A stretch of 64,000 nucleotides of DNA. Source: Streptomyces sp. NBC_00569 (lineage in GTDB: Bacteria > Actinomycetota > Actinomycetes > Streptomycetales > Streptomycetaceae). This document shows positions 1 through 7,510 of this stretch, in pieces. Location: positions 6,804,001-6,868,000 of the forward strand of contig NZ_CP107783.1 of NCBI RefSeq assembly GCF_036345255.1, in the 5' to 3' direction. The stretch's first letter is position 1, and each line of letters begins with the position of its first letter. A program made the translations under genes and the position numbers. The notes below the pieces were generated by a model. It was not told where the DNA came from. It ran no database searches and saw nothing but the letters and a program-made list of their open reading frames with translations.

Positions 1-30
1 CAGCAGCGGTCCAAGTCGCAGCCGTGCCAC
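1..30 (-). CDS. 5' end of a gene running off the left edge
   Basis: Only ten codons are inside the window. On the minus strand a GTG at 30-28 follows a strong ribosome binding site (AGGAGG, plus-strand 39-44) with an 8-nt gap, and the frame reads MARLRLGPLL to the edge. This N-terminus resembles the start of streptomycete PhoD-type (alkaline phosphatase D family) proteins, but ten residues cannot establish that. The RBS is the main evidence that a gene starts here. Confidence 0.5.
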   Translation of the reverse strand, partial: MARLRLGPLL

Positions 31-126
31 GTGATCAGCCTCCTCAGTCGCCCCGTACGGTACGGAACGACAGGGGTCGGCGGCGAGGTTCCTGCGGGAC
101 GGGATTCAGATCCGCGGCACGAGAGT

Positions 127-774
127 TCAGCAGCCGCTGAGATACGACGTCAGGGCGCTCTTCTCGGCCGAGTCCACCGTGAGGTTGTAGTAGTGCTTCA
201 CCTGCACCCACATGCGGACATAGGTGCACTTGTACGCGGCGCGCGACGGCATCCACTTGGCCGGGTCCTGGTCGCCCTTGGACTGGTTGACGTTGTCCGT
301 GACGGCGATGAGCTGGGGTCGCGTGAGGTCGTTGGCGAAGCCCTGTCGCTGTGCGGTCGTCCAGGCGTTGGCGCCGGACTTCCAGGCTTCGGAGAGCGGG
401 ACGATGTGGTCGATGTCGACGTCGGCCGCCGCGCTCCAGGTCGCGCCGTCGTACTCCGAGTACCAACTGCCGGACGTGGCCGCGCAGCTGGAGTCCTGCG
501 AGACGTTCGTGCCGTCGCGCTTGAGCACGACCTCGCGGGTGTTGCAGGCGCCGGACTGGGTGATCCAGTGCGGGAAGAGGTCGCGGCTGTAGCCGTCGGA
601 GGAGCCCTCGGCCTTGACCGTGAGCTCGGAGAGGTACGTGCGGGCGGTGGCCCCGCTGACCGGGGTGGGGGGAGCGGCCTGCGCGGCCGGGCCGTTCAGC
701 AGGGTGAGGGCGGAGACGACGGCGGTGGCGGCGCCGAGTGCGGCGGCGCGTCGACGCGCGTAGAACATGCGCAT
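127..774 (-). CDS. Secreted HNH-family nuclease (DUF1524/GmrSD C-terminal type)
   Basis: The 215-residue protein starts with a signal peptide: a basic run MRMFYARRRAA, a hydrophobic core, then an Ala-X-Ala cleavage region near residue 33. The mature part carries the HNH signature DIDHIVPL, followed by the conserved FANDL, NQSKGD and W.P elements of the DUF1524 group. It probably degrades nucleic acid outside the cell. I chose the ATG at 774 because AAGGGAG lies 5 nt upstream; a longer frame from 888 has no such site. Four Cys residues could form disulfides in the exported protein. It is a stand-alone gene, convergent to nothing nearby. Confidence 0.85.
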   Translation of the reverse strand: MRMFYARRRAAALGAATAVVSALTLLNGPAAQAAPPTPVSGATARTYLSELTVKAEGSSDGYSRDLFPHWITQSGACNTREVVLKRDGTNVSQDSSCAATSGSWYSEYDGATWSAAADVDIDHIVPLSEAWKSGANAWTTAQRQGFANDLTRPQLIAVTDNVNQSKGDQDPAKWMPSRAAYKCTYVRMWVQVKHYYNLTVDSAEKSALTSYLSGC

Positions 775-1017
775 GTGAACTCCCTTGAAGTGGGGGGAAG
801 TTGGCCGAGCGGGCCCGGCCATGCTGGCGCCCCGGGGTTTCCGGGAGATGTGCGCCGAGTGACAGGGTCGCGTCAACGACGCGTACACATCAAGGGGGCG
901 GACGTGACTTGTGGGGGAGCGGGCGGGACTTCGGGGTGCGGACCGGTGGTACCGGGGTGGCGCGTCCGGGCGTGACGCGGGTCATGCCGATTCGCTCAGC
1001 AGTTCGCGTACGATAGG
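775..1017. other. Intergenic region with a candidate promoter
   Basis: No coding frame here has streptomycete third-position bias. A possible -10 hexamer, TACGAT at 1009-1014, lies just before the riboswitch and would start transcription near 1020. I see no convincing -35 box. The rest holds nothing I recognise. Confidence 0.35.
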
Positions 1018-1134
1018 CGGCGCAGAAGGGGAGTAGCTCTTCGCCGGACCGTCGACATACTGCTCAGCTCGTTCTGAGCCGGCGCCCGGAGGCAGGACCC
1101 GTACACCCGGTCCGGCCAGCGAGACCTTCGGCAA
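1018..1134 (+). ncRNA. Manganese riboswitch (yybP-ykoY family)
   Basis: The stretch shows the conserved blocks of the yybP-ykoY aptamer in order: AAGGGGAGTAGC at 1025-1036, GTCGACATACTG at 1051-1062, and GCCAGCGAGACCTTCGGC at 1115-1132. The last two loops of this family meet to form a Mn2+ site; ligand binding normally turns on export genes. The next gene, 113 nt downstream, is a TMEM165/UPF0016 exporter, a usual partner of this riboswitch. A hairpin (GTGCAC, ACAC against GTGTGCGCAC, 1152-1171) between aptamer and gene may belong to the expression platform. The aptamer call is from motif recognition, not a covariance model. Confidence 0.85.
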
Positions 1135-1247
1135 AGCAGTGATTCACCTGCGTGCACACCTGTGTGCGCACCTGAGCGCTGCCGTGCCGAGGTGTCGTAC
1201 AGGACTTACGGAACTCTCGGCGGGGCAGCCCGACCGATTGAGGAATC

Positions 1248-1826
1248 TTGATCAGCATCAGCGTGATGGCGGTTGTCTTCGGCATCGTCTTCCTTGCCGA
1301 ACTCCCCGACAAGACCGCACTCGCCGGACTCGTCCTCGGCACCCGCTACCGCGCCTCGTACGTCTTCGCCGGTGTCGCCGCCGCCTTCGCCGTCCATGTC
1401 GCGCTCGCCGTCGCGGCGGGCAGCATACTGACCCTGCTGCCGCAGCAGCTTGTGCACGCACTGACCGGTGTGCTGTTCCTCGGCGGCGCGGCCGTCCTCC
1501 TGCTGAAGAAGGACGAGGAGGAGGAAGAGGTCCGCAAGCCCAAGGACCAGAGCTTCTGGAAGGTCTCCGGCGCGGGCTTCATGCTCATCCTGGTCGCGGA
1601 GTTCGGCGATCTGACGCAGATCATGACCGCGAACCTCGCCGCCCGCTACGACGACCCGCTCTCCGTCGGCCTCGGCGCCGTCCTCGCCCTGTGGGCCGTC
1701 GGGGGCCTCGGCATCGTCGGCGGCAAGGCCCTGATGAAGCGGGTCCCGCTGGCGCTCATCACGAAGATCGCCGCGGTCCTGATGCTCGGCATGGGCGTCT
1801 GGAGCCTCTACGAAGCGGTGGCATAA
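1248..1826 (+). CDS. TMEM165/GDT1 (UPF0016) family manganese exporter
   Basis: A 192-residue membrane protein with six predicted helices in two repeats. Each half has the family signature E-x-G-D-(K/R)-(S/T) in variant form: ELPDKT at about residue 18 and EFGDLT at about residue 124. An acidic/basic linker (KKDEEEEEVRK) joins the halves in the cytoplasm. Bacterial members such as MneA export Mn2+, which fits the manganese riboswitch upstream. The start is uncertain: TTG at 1248 sits close to GAGGAA, while GTG 1263 or ATG 1266 would remove five or six residues. Confidence 0.88.
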   Translation: MISISVMAVVFGIVFLAELPDKTALAGLVLGTRYRASYVFAGVAAAFAVHVALAVAAGSILTLLPQQLVHALTGVLFLGGAAVLLLKKDEEEEEVRKPKDQSFWKVSGAGFMLILVAEFGDLTQIMTANLAARYDDPLSVGLGAVLALWAVGGLGIVGGKALMKRVPLALITKIAAVLMLGMGVWSLYEAVA

Positions 1827-1887
1827 GCCGTGAATCCGGCCCTGACCAGGGCCGCTGGCGTAGACGCCACCCCGTTTTGTACAGTTG

Positions 1888-1946
1888 AGGAACAAAGTGG
1901 CTCCCGCCCACTCACCCTGACCGGTGGGCGGGGTCACCTTGTTCCT
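1888..1946 (+). promoter_or_regulatory. Long stem-loop in the leader of the HAD gene
   Basis: Arms 1888-1911 and 1924-1946 pair almost completely around a 12-nt loop, with one A-C mismatch, one G-U pair and one bulged U. The outer stem is AGGAACAA against TTGTTCCT. It lies after the exporter stop and ends 20 nt before the next ATG, leaving the GGAGG ribosome binding site at about 1953 outside the stem. It could terminate transcription of the exporter or act as a leader structure. There is no U tract, but streptomycete terminators often lack one. Confidence 0.6.
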
Positions 1947-1966
1947 ACGCCTGGAGGACCCTGCCG

Positions 1967-2632
1967 ATGACGGCCACCACTGTTCTGTCCGCCCGCGCCC
2001 TTCTGCTCGACATGGACGGCACGCTGGTCAACTCCGACGCGGTGGTCGAACGCTGCTGGCAGCGCTGGGCGGCCCTCCACGGGCTCGACGCCGTCGAGGT
2101 CATGAAGGTCGTCCACGGCCGCCAGGGCTACGCGTCCATGGCGCTCCTCCTGCCCGACCGCCCCATGGCCGAGAACCACGCCGAGAACGCGCGCATGCTC
2201 GCCGAGGAGACCGCCGACATCGACGGCGTCGTCCCCGTGCCGGGTGCCGCCGCGTTCATGGCCTCCCTGCGTGACGGCGGCCTCGCGCACGCCCTGGTGA
2301 CCTCGGCCGACGTGGCCCTGTCCACCCGCCGCATGGCCGCCGCCGGCCTCACCCAGCCGGACCTGCGCATCACCGCCGAGAGCGTCGGCGCCAGCAAGCC
2401 CGACCCCGAGGGGTTCCTCAAGGGTGCCGCCGAGCTCGGCATCGACCCCGCGGACTGCGTCGTCTTCGAGGACTCGGGGGCCGGGATCGCGGCCGGCCGC
2501 GCCGCCGGGATGCGCGTCGTCGGCGTCGGCCCCCGCGCGGGCGCGCACGGCCCCACGGTGGTCGTGGACGACCTGACGCAGGTACGGGTCGAGGCGGGCG
2601 CCGCCGGCGAGATCCTGCTGCACATCGGCTGA
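1967..2632 (+). CDS. HAD superfamily IA phosphatase (sugar-phosphatase type)
   Basis: This 221-residue protein has the HAD motifs in order: motif I DMDGTLVNSD near residue 16 with the catalytic Asp pair, motif II TSAD, motif III Lys in SKPDPEG, and motif IV VFEDSGAG binding Mg2+. A helical cap (subclass IA) lies between motifs I and II. The pattern resembles GPP/DOG sugar or glycerol phosphatases; the substrate is not readable from sequence. ATG 1967 is preceded by GGAGG at a suitable distance. It appears to be a single-gene unit bounded by a stem-loop upstream and the tandem-repeat array downstream. Confidence 0.85.
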   Translation: MTATTVLSARALLLDMDGTLVNSDAVVERCWQRWAALHGLDAVEVMKVVHGRQGYASMALLLPDRPMAENHAENARMLAEETADIDGVVPVPGAAAFMASLRDGGLAHALVTSADVALSTRRMAAAGLTQPDLRITAESVGASKPDPEGFLKGAAELGIDPADCVVFEDSGAGIAAGRAAGMRVVGVGPRAGAHGPTVVVDDLTQVRVEAGAAGEILLHIG

Positions 2633-2645
2633 CCCGCACCCCTCT

Positions 2646-3266
2646 ACAGGCGAGTCCCGCACCCCTGAATCGGCGGGTCCCGCGGGCCTGTATCGCCGGG
2701 CTCGCGCCACGCCGTTCGCCGGGCCTGCGCCGCTTTGTTCGCCGGGCCTGCGCCACATCGTTCGCCGGGCTCGCGCCGCTTTGTTCGCCGGGCTCGCGCC
2801 ACGCTGTTCGCCGGGCCTGCGCCGCTTTGTTCGCCGGGCTCGCGCCACGCTGTTCGCCGGGCCTGCGCCGCTTTGTTCGCCGGGCCTGCGCCACATCGTT
2901 CGCCGGGCTCACGCCGCATCGTTCGCCGGGCTCACGCCGCATCGTTCGCCGGGCTCGCGCCGCATCGTTCGCCGGGCTCGCGCCGCATCGTTCGCCGGGC
3001 TCGCGCCACACCGTCCGCTGGGCCTGCGCCGCATGGTTCGCCGAGCCTGCGCCGCATCGTTCGCCGGGCTCGCGCCACACCGTCCGCCGGGCCTGCGCCG
3101 CATGGTTCGCCGAGCCTGCGCCGCATCGTTCGCCGGGCTCGCGCCACACCGTCCGCCGGGCCTGCGCCGCATGGTTCGCCGAGCCTGCGCCGCATGGTTC
3201 ACCGAGCCTGCGCCGCACCGTTCACCGGGCTCGCGCCGCACCCTCCCCTGGGTCCGTGCCGTCGTA
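2646..3266. repeat. 23-bp tandem repeat array (minisatellite)
   Basis: The core, 2692-3243, is 24 head-to-tail units of exactly 23 bp with no spacers. The modal unit is TTCGCCGGGCTCGCGCCGCA followed by TCG. Units begin at 2692, 2715, 2738 and so on to 3221. Flanking copies at 2646, 2669 and 3244 are degenerate, as expected when array edges escape homogenisation. Because 23 is not a multiple of 3, every frame cycles through the unit, and several frames on both strands stay open for hundreds of codons. None has third-position GC bias, so I treat the array as non-coding. It fills the gap between the HAD gene and the exporter. Confidence 0.95.
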
Positions 3267-3310
3267 TCCCTCCTGAGTTCCCGGCCTCAACAGGCCAAAC
3301 CGGGACGTAC

Positions 3311-3325
3311 CTACCATTCTGGTAG
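3311..3325. promoter_or_regulatory. Candidate operator before the exporter gene
   Basis: CTACCATTCTGGTAG is a perfect 6-bp inverted repeat around a 3-nt spacer, 51 bp before the start codon at 3377. Its size and position suit a TetR- or MarR-type repressor. No separate regulator gene is adjacent, but the exporter itself ends in a MarR-like domain. Confidence 0.5.
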
Positions 3326-3376
3326 ACGGCAGAGCCCTCGCCGGCCGTGTCCGGCGTGGCGTCTCAGGAGGTGTCC

Positions 3377-5455
3377 ATGACCCAGGACGCTAGCGGGGGC
3401 CTTCCCCGTACGGACCTGACGGCAGGCCCAGGCGTTGACCGGACCGGATCCACGATCGGCGGCGGCCACGCGCCCCGCAGTGTGATGGTCTCGATCGGTG
3501 CGCTGCTGCTCGGCATGCTCCTCGCGGCGCTCGACCAGACGATCGTCTCGACGGCGCTGCCGACCATCGTGAGCGACCTCGGCGGCCTTGAACACCTGTC
3601 CTGGGTCGTGACCGCGTACCTGCTGGCGTCGACGGCCGCCACGCCCCTGTGGGGCAAGCTCGGCGACCAGTACGGCCGCAAGAAGCTCTTCCAGATCGCC
3701 ATCGTGATCTTCCTGGTCAGCTCGGCACTGTGCGGAATGGCGCAGAACATGCCGCAGCTGATCGGCTTCCGCGCACTCCAGGGAGTGGGCGGCGGCGGCC
3801 TGATGGTCCTGTCCATGGCCATCGTCGGCGACATCGTGCCGCCGCGTGACCGGGGCAGGTACCAGGGTCTGTTCGGCGCGGTCTTCGGCGCGACGAGCGT
3901 GCTGGGCCCGCTGCTCGGCGGGCTGTTCACCGAACACCTCAGCTGGCGCTGGGTCTTCTACGTCAACCTGCCGATCGGCGTCGTCGCGCTCGCCGTCATC
4001 GCGACCACGCTCCACATCCCCGTACGCTCCGCCAGGCACACGATCGACTACCTCGGCACGTTCCTGATCGCCTCCGTGGCGACCTGCCTGGTCCTCGTCG
4101 CCTCGCTCGGCGGGACGACCTGGGACTGGGGCTCGGCGCAGATCATCGGCCTCGCGGTACTCGGCGTCGTCCTCGCGGTCGTGTTCATCCAGGTGGAGCG
4201 GCGGGCCGCCGAGCCGGTCCTGCCGCTGAAGCTGTTCCGCATCCGTACGTTCACGCTCTCCGCGGTGATCAGCTTCGTCGTCGGCTTCGCCATGTTCGGC
4301 GCGATGACGTATCTGCCGACGTTCCTCCAGGTCGTCCAGGGCATCTCGCCGACGATGTCGGGCGTGCACATGCTGCCGATGGTCATCGGACTGCTGCTCT
4401 CCTCGACGGCGTCCGGCCAGATCGTCAGCCGCACAGGCCGCTGGAAGATCTTCCCCATCGTCGGCACCGGCGTCACCGCCATCGGCCTGCTCCTCCTGCA
4501 CCAGCTCGACGAGAACAGCTCGACCGGCGAGATGAGCGCCTACTTCTTCGTCTTCGGCCTGGGCCTCGGACTCGTCATGCAGGTCCTCGTCCTGATCGTG
4601 CAGAACGCCGTCTCGTACGAGGACCTGGGCGTCGCCACCTCCGGTGCGACGTTCTTCCGCTCCATCGGCGCCTCCTTCGGCGTCGCGATCTTCGGCACGA
4701 TCTTCGCGAGCCGCCTCGGCGACAAACTCACGGACGCCCTCGCCGGCCGCAGTCTGCCCCCGGGCGTCGATGTGAACGCGCTCCAGTCGGACCCGAGAGG
4801 CATCGGCGGACTGCCGCCCGCTGTACGCGGACCGGTCCTGCACGCCTTCGCGTCGTCCATCACGGACGTCTTCCTCTACGCAGCGCCGGTCGCCCTCGTC
4901 GCGTTCGTGATGGCCTGGTTCCTGCGCGAGGACAAGCTGCGCGGCTCGGTCACCGCGCCGGACGGGACGGAGACCCTGGCCAGTAACCCCGTACAGCGCT
5001 CGTCGCGCGACGAGGTGGCGCGGGCCCTGTCGGTGCTCGGCACCCGGGAGGGGCGCCGCGAGATCTACGAGAAGATCACCGAACGGGCCGGGTACGACCT
5101 GCTGCCCGCCTCGAGCTGGCTCCTGCTGCGCATCAAGCGCTACGGGTGGGCGGAGCCGTCGGCGCTCGCCGAACACAGTGCCGTACCGCTGCCCGTGATC
5201 ATCGCGGCGGGCCGGCAGGTGGAGGGGCGGCGCCTCGCCACGCGCGTGGGGGTCGACCTCGTCCTCACCGACGAGGGCCGCGAGGTCGCCGCCCGGCTGT
5301 CCGCGTCCCGCGAGGAGTCGCTCGCCGAACTGCTGGGCGACTGGTGGGGCCCGGACCGGCCGACGGACCTGGCGAAACTCGTGGAGGAGCTCAACGCGGA
5401 GCTGTGCGGGTCCGACGCGGAGCGCCCGCACGACGGACTGGCGGCCGGCGCCTGA
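3377..5455 (+). CDS. DHA2-type MFS multidrug exporter with C-terminal winged-helix-like domain
   Basis: A 692-residue protein. Residues about 35-530 form a 14-helix DHA2/EmrB-type transporter: LDQTIVSTALP in helix 1, loop motif GKLGDQYGRKK, and the antiporter motif C GPLLGGLF. A soluble tail of about 140 residues follows, ending in LVLTDEGREVAARL, which resembles the wing of MarR proteins. Normal family length is about 500. I chose ATG 3377 because AGGAGG sits 5 nt upstream. The palindrome at 3311-3325 may control it. The substrate is unknown; proton-driven drug or metabolite export is the family role. The tail could sense substrate or be a folding module without DNA binding. Confidence 0.88.
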   Translation: MTQDASGGLPRTDLTAGPGVDRTGSTIGGGHAPRSVMVSIGALLLGMLLAALDQTIVSTALPTIVSDLGGLEHLSWVVTAYLLASTAATPLWGKLGDQYGRKKLFQIAIVIFLVSSALCGMAQNMPQLIGFRALQGVGGGGLMVLSMAIVGDIVPPRDRGRYQGLFGAVFGATSVLGPLLGGLFTEHLSWRWVFYVNLPIGVVALAVIATTLHIPVRSARHTIDYLGTFLIASVATCLVLVASLGGTTWDWGSAQIIGLAVLGVVLAVVFIQVERRAAEPVLPLKLFRIRTFTLSAVISFVVGFAMFGAMTYLPTFLQVVQGISPTMSGVHMLPMVIGLLLSSTASGQIVSRTGRWKIFPIVGTGVTAIGLLLLHQLDENSSTGEMSAYFFVFGLGLGLVMQVLVLIVQNAVSYEDLGVATSGATFFRSIGASFGVAIFGTIFASRLGDKLTDALAGRSLPPGVDVNALQSDPRGIGGLPPAVRGPVLHAFASSITDVFLYAAPVALVAFVMAWFLREDKLRGSVTAPDGTETLASNPVQRSSRDEVARALSVLGTREGRREIYEKITERAGYDLLPASSWLLLRIKRYGWAEPSALAEHSAVPLPVIIAAGRQVEGRRLATRVGVDLVLTDEGREVAARLSASREESLAELLGDWWGPDRPTDLAKLVEELNAELCGSDAERPHDGLAAGA

Positions 5456-5461
5456 CGCTGC

Positions 5462-5968
5462 TCACGCGTCCCGCGCGAGCTTCTTGGTGAACCAGTGCTC
5501 GGCGTACTCCTCGTCGTTGTGCGGCGCTGTCTCCTCGTAGCCGTGCCGCGCGTACAGCATGCGGGCCTCCACCAGGTCGCCCCGGGTGTCGAGGACGACC
5601 CGCTCGGCGCCGAGATCCCGCGCGGCGCCCTCCACCTGTGCGAGCAGTACGGAGCCGCCGCCCTTCCCGCGCATTTCGGGCCGTACGAAGACGCGCTTCA
5701 GCTCGCCGGTCGAGGCGTCGATCATCCGCACGCCCGCGGTCCCGGCGGGCTCGCCCCGGTACCGCGCGACCAGCAGCACCCCGCCCGGCGCCGCGAGATA
5801 GGCACCCGTGTCGGCGGCGACCTCGCGCTCCAGCTCGTCGGGGTCGGTGGTGCGCCCCTCGTGCAGCAGGTACCAGCGGTCGCTGACCTCCGTGTAGTAC
5901 GCGCGCCACAGCTCCGCGGCGACGGCGGAGTCGAACGGCTCAGGGGTGACGGTCCACGGCGAAGTCAT
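5462..5968 (-). CDS. GNAT family N-acetyltransferase
   Basis: A 168-residue GNAT-fold protein. The acetyl-CoA loop appears as RPEMRGKGGGSVLL (consensus Q/R-x-x-G-x-G/A), preceded by the beta-4 strand GELKRVFV and followed by LYARHGYEE, the usual GNAT C-terminal motif. Its acceptor cannot be inferred. I chose the ATG at 5968; there is no clear ribosome binding site, so it may be leaderless. It is convergent with the exporter (6-bp gap) and divergent from the DinB gene. Confidence 0.85.
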   Translation of the reverse strand: MTSPWTVTPEPFDSAVAAELWRAYYTEVSDRWYLLHEGRTTDPDELEREVAADTGAYLAAPGGVLLVARYRGEPAGTAGVRMIDASTGELKRVFVRPEMRGKGGGSVLLAQVEGAARDLGAERVVLDTRGDLVEARMLYARHGYEETAPHNDEEYAEHWFTKKLARDA

Positions 5969-6054
5969 GGGGGCATTGTCGGCGAAGGGGCGGCGCCGGG
6001 CGCAAGTGATTTCACCCTGTACAGGCACCCGGGGTTCGGACATGCTCTCTGGCT

Positions 6055-6639
6055 GTGACTGACGTACCTGTGACCGACGTACCCGTGACACCCGACGGGG
6101 CCGGTGCCGGAACCAGCCCCGAGACCGGCGAGATCAAGGCGCTGCTCGACGCCCTGCGCGGCCAGCGCCGCCACATCCTGGGCATCATCGAAGGGCTCGG
6201 CCCCGACGTGCTGCGGCGGCCCGTGCTGCCGTCCGGCTGGACGTGTCTGGGGCTGGTCCAGCACCTGGCGCTGGACGTCGAACGCTTCTGGTTCCAGGCC
6301 GTTCTGACGGGTGATCAGACCGTCATCGGCAGCCTCGACACCATGGAGGACGCCTGGCGGGTCGACCCGGAGGTGCCGGCGGCCGAGGTCCTGGAGCGGT
6401 ACCGCCGCGAGACCGACCGCGCGGACGGGATCATCACCGCCACGCCCGCGCACGCGCCCCTGGCCTGGTGGCCGCACCACCTCTTCGGGCCGCCGCACCT
6501 GCACAGCCACCGGGACGTCCTGCTGCACGTCATCACGGAGACCGCCTGCCACGCCGGACACCTGGACGCCGCCCGCGAACTCATCGACGGGCGGCGCTGG
6601 TTGGTGCTCACCGAGGACGGCGGGGCGGATCGGCCCTAG
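6055..6639 (+). CDS. DinB/DUF664 family protein
   Basis: A 194-residue protein of the DinB-like four-helix fold, DUF664 branch. The three metal-binding His positions are visible: one in LVQHLA near residue 67 and two in TACHAGHLD near residues 165-169. Actinobacterial members include mycothiol-dependent enzymes, but many have no known activity. The start is GTG 6055. A short repeated N-terminus (TDVPVTDVPVT) suggests a recent in-frame duplication or a later true start. Confidence 0.75.
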   Translation: MTDVPVTDVPVTPDGAGAGTSPETGEIKALLDALRGQRRHILGIIEGLGPDVLRRPVLPSGWTCLGLVQHLALDVERFWFQAVLTGDQTVIGSLDTMEDAWRVDPEVPAAEVLERYRRETDRADGIITATPAHAPLAWWPHHLFGPPHLHSHRDVLLHVITETACHAGHLDAARELIDGRRWLVLTEDGGADRP

Positions 6640-6643
6640 TCCA

Positions 6644-6958
6644 CTACGACTTGGGCGAAGCCTGCTGCACGACCTCGAACGACCACACCGAGGACCCGCT
6701 GGCCGCGGGCTTCGGGCGGTCGGCGCCGCCCTGGTGGGCCTCCTTCATGGAGCCCTCCATCCACGCGGTGAACGACGCCTCGTCACGCCACCGCGTGTAC
6801 ACCAGGTAGTCGTCCGTGCCCTCGATCGGGCGCAGCAGCTCGAACCACTCGAAGCCGTCCGAGTTCTCCACCGCGCCCGCGCGTGAGGCGAAGCGCTTCT
6901 CCAGGACCTCGCGCTGTTCGGCCGGGACGGTCAGGACGTTGATCTTCACGATGCTCAT
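6644..6958 (-). CDS. MhuD-like haem-degrading monooxygenase (ABM fold)
   Basis: The 104-residue protein is a single antibiotic-biosynthesis-monooxygenase domain. It resembles mycobacterial MhuD closely: MSIVKIN at the N-terminus, EKRFASRAG, ENSDGF, FELLRP, and W66 and H75 in the expected spacing. N7, R26, W66 and H75 are all present; in MhuD, N7, W66 and H75 shape the haem pocket and H75 ligates iron. The likely role is cytoplasmic haem breakdown and iron release. I chose ATG 6958, with AGGA 8 nt upstream, over ATG 6967. Stops of this gene and the convergent DinB gene are 4 bp apart. Confidence 0.8.
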   Translation of the reverse strand: MSIVKINVLTVPAEQREVLEKRFASRAGAVENSDGFEWFELLRPIEGTDDYLVYTRWRDEASFTAWMEGSMKEAHQGGADRPKPAASGSSVWSFEVVQQASPKS

Positions 6959-6995
6959 GGCGCCCATCCTCGCTCACCACCGCGTGAGATCGGCG

Positions 6996-7409
6996 TCAGG
7001 CCCCCTGCGTCCCGCGTCGCTCGTGCCAGTCGCGGACGATCTCCTCGACGTCGTACGGCTTCAGGCCGAGGGGCGGGCCCGGCGGGGGTTTGAACATCAT
7101 GTCGCGGATCTTGACGTTGATGTCGGTGACGATTTTGCGGACGATCCGTTCGGAAGGGGCCTGCGCCGCCTCGGCGAGCGCGTCCTCGGCCTCCTTGCGC
7201 AGGGCGAGTGACGGGGGCAGCACGGAGAAGCCCTCACGGGCCATCTTCTGCTTGATCCACCAGTTCTCGTCGTACGTCGTGTCGGCCGTGCTCGGCAGCG
7301 GCTTGCCGGCCCCGGCGAGGTGGGAGAAGTCTCCTGCGCGCTCCGCGTCGCGGATCTGCTTGTCGACCCATGACTCGAAGCTGACGTCGGGTGGCTTGCG
7401 TTCGGTCAT
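6996..7409 (-). CDS. DUF1992 (DnaJC28-like) protein
   Basis: A 137-residue soluble protein. It shows the DUF1992 pattern: FESWVDKQIRDAERAGDF followed by GAGKPLP, then WWIKQKMAREGF. The family is found in bacteria and as the conserved part of vertebrate DNAJC28, but its function is not established. The start ATG 7409 leaves out a less plausible Arg-rich extension to 7496. It lies on the same strand as the MhuD-like gene, 37 bp upstream of it, and may be cotranscribed. Confidence 0.8.
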   Translation of the reverse strand: MTERKPPDVSFESWVDKQIRDAERAGDFSHLAGAGKPLPSTADTTYDENWWIKQKMAREGFSVLPPSLALRKEAEDALAEAAQAPSERIVRKIVTDINVKIRDMMFKPPPGPPLGLKPYDVEEIVRDWHERRGTQGA

Positions 7410-7510
7410 GAGGCCATTGTCCCAGAGGGCATCCCGCACAGGGAGGGGACAACTTAGGATGCGGCGTCGGCGGACCCGGTGCAGAAGGGCCGTCAAAGAC
7501 CGAAGGAGCT

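Noticed and set aside
2646..3266. CRISPR array
   Set aside because: Units are contiguous with no spacers, and there are no cas genes.
2418..3380. Long open frames on both strands across the 23-bp array, encoding 23-residue peptide repeats
   Set aside because: They follow from a stop-free unit whose length is not a multiple of three. None shows third-position GC bias or a proper start region, and they overlap each other on both strands.
3311..5431. A 706-codon minus-strand frame opposite the exporter
   Set aside because: Its translation is Arg/Asp/Gly-rich low-complexity, typical of antisense to a membrane-protein gene.
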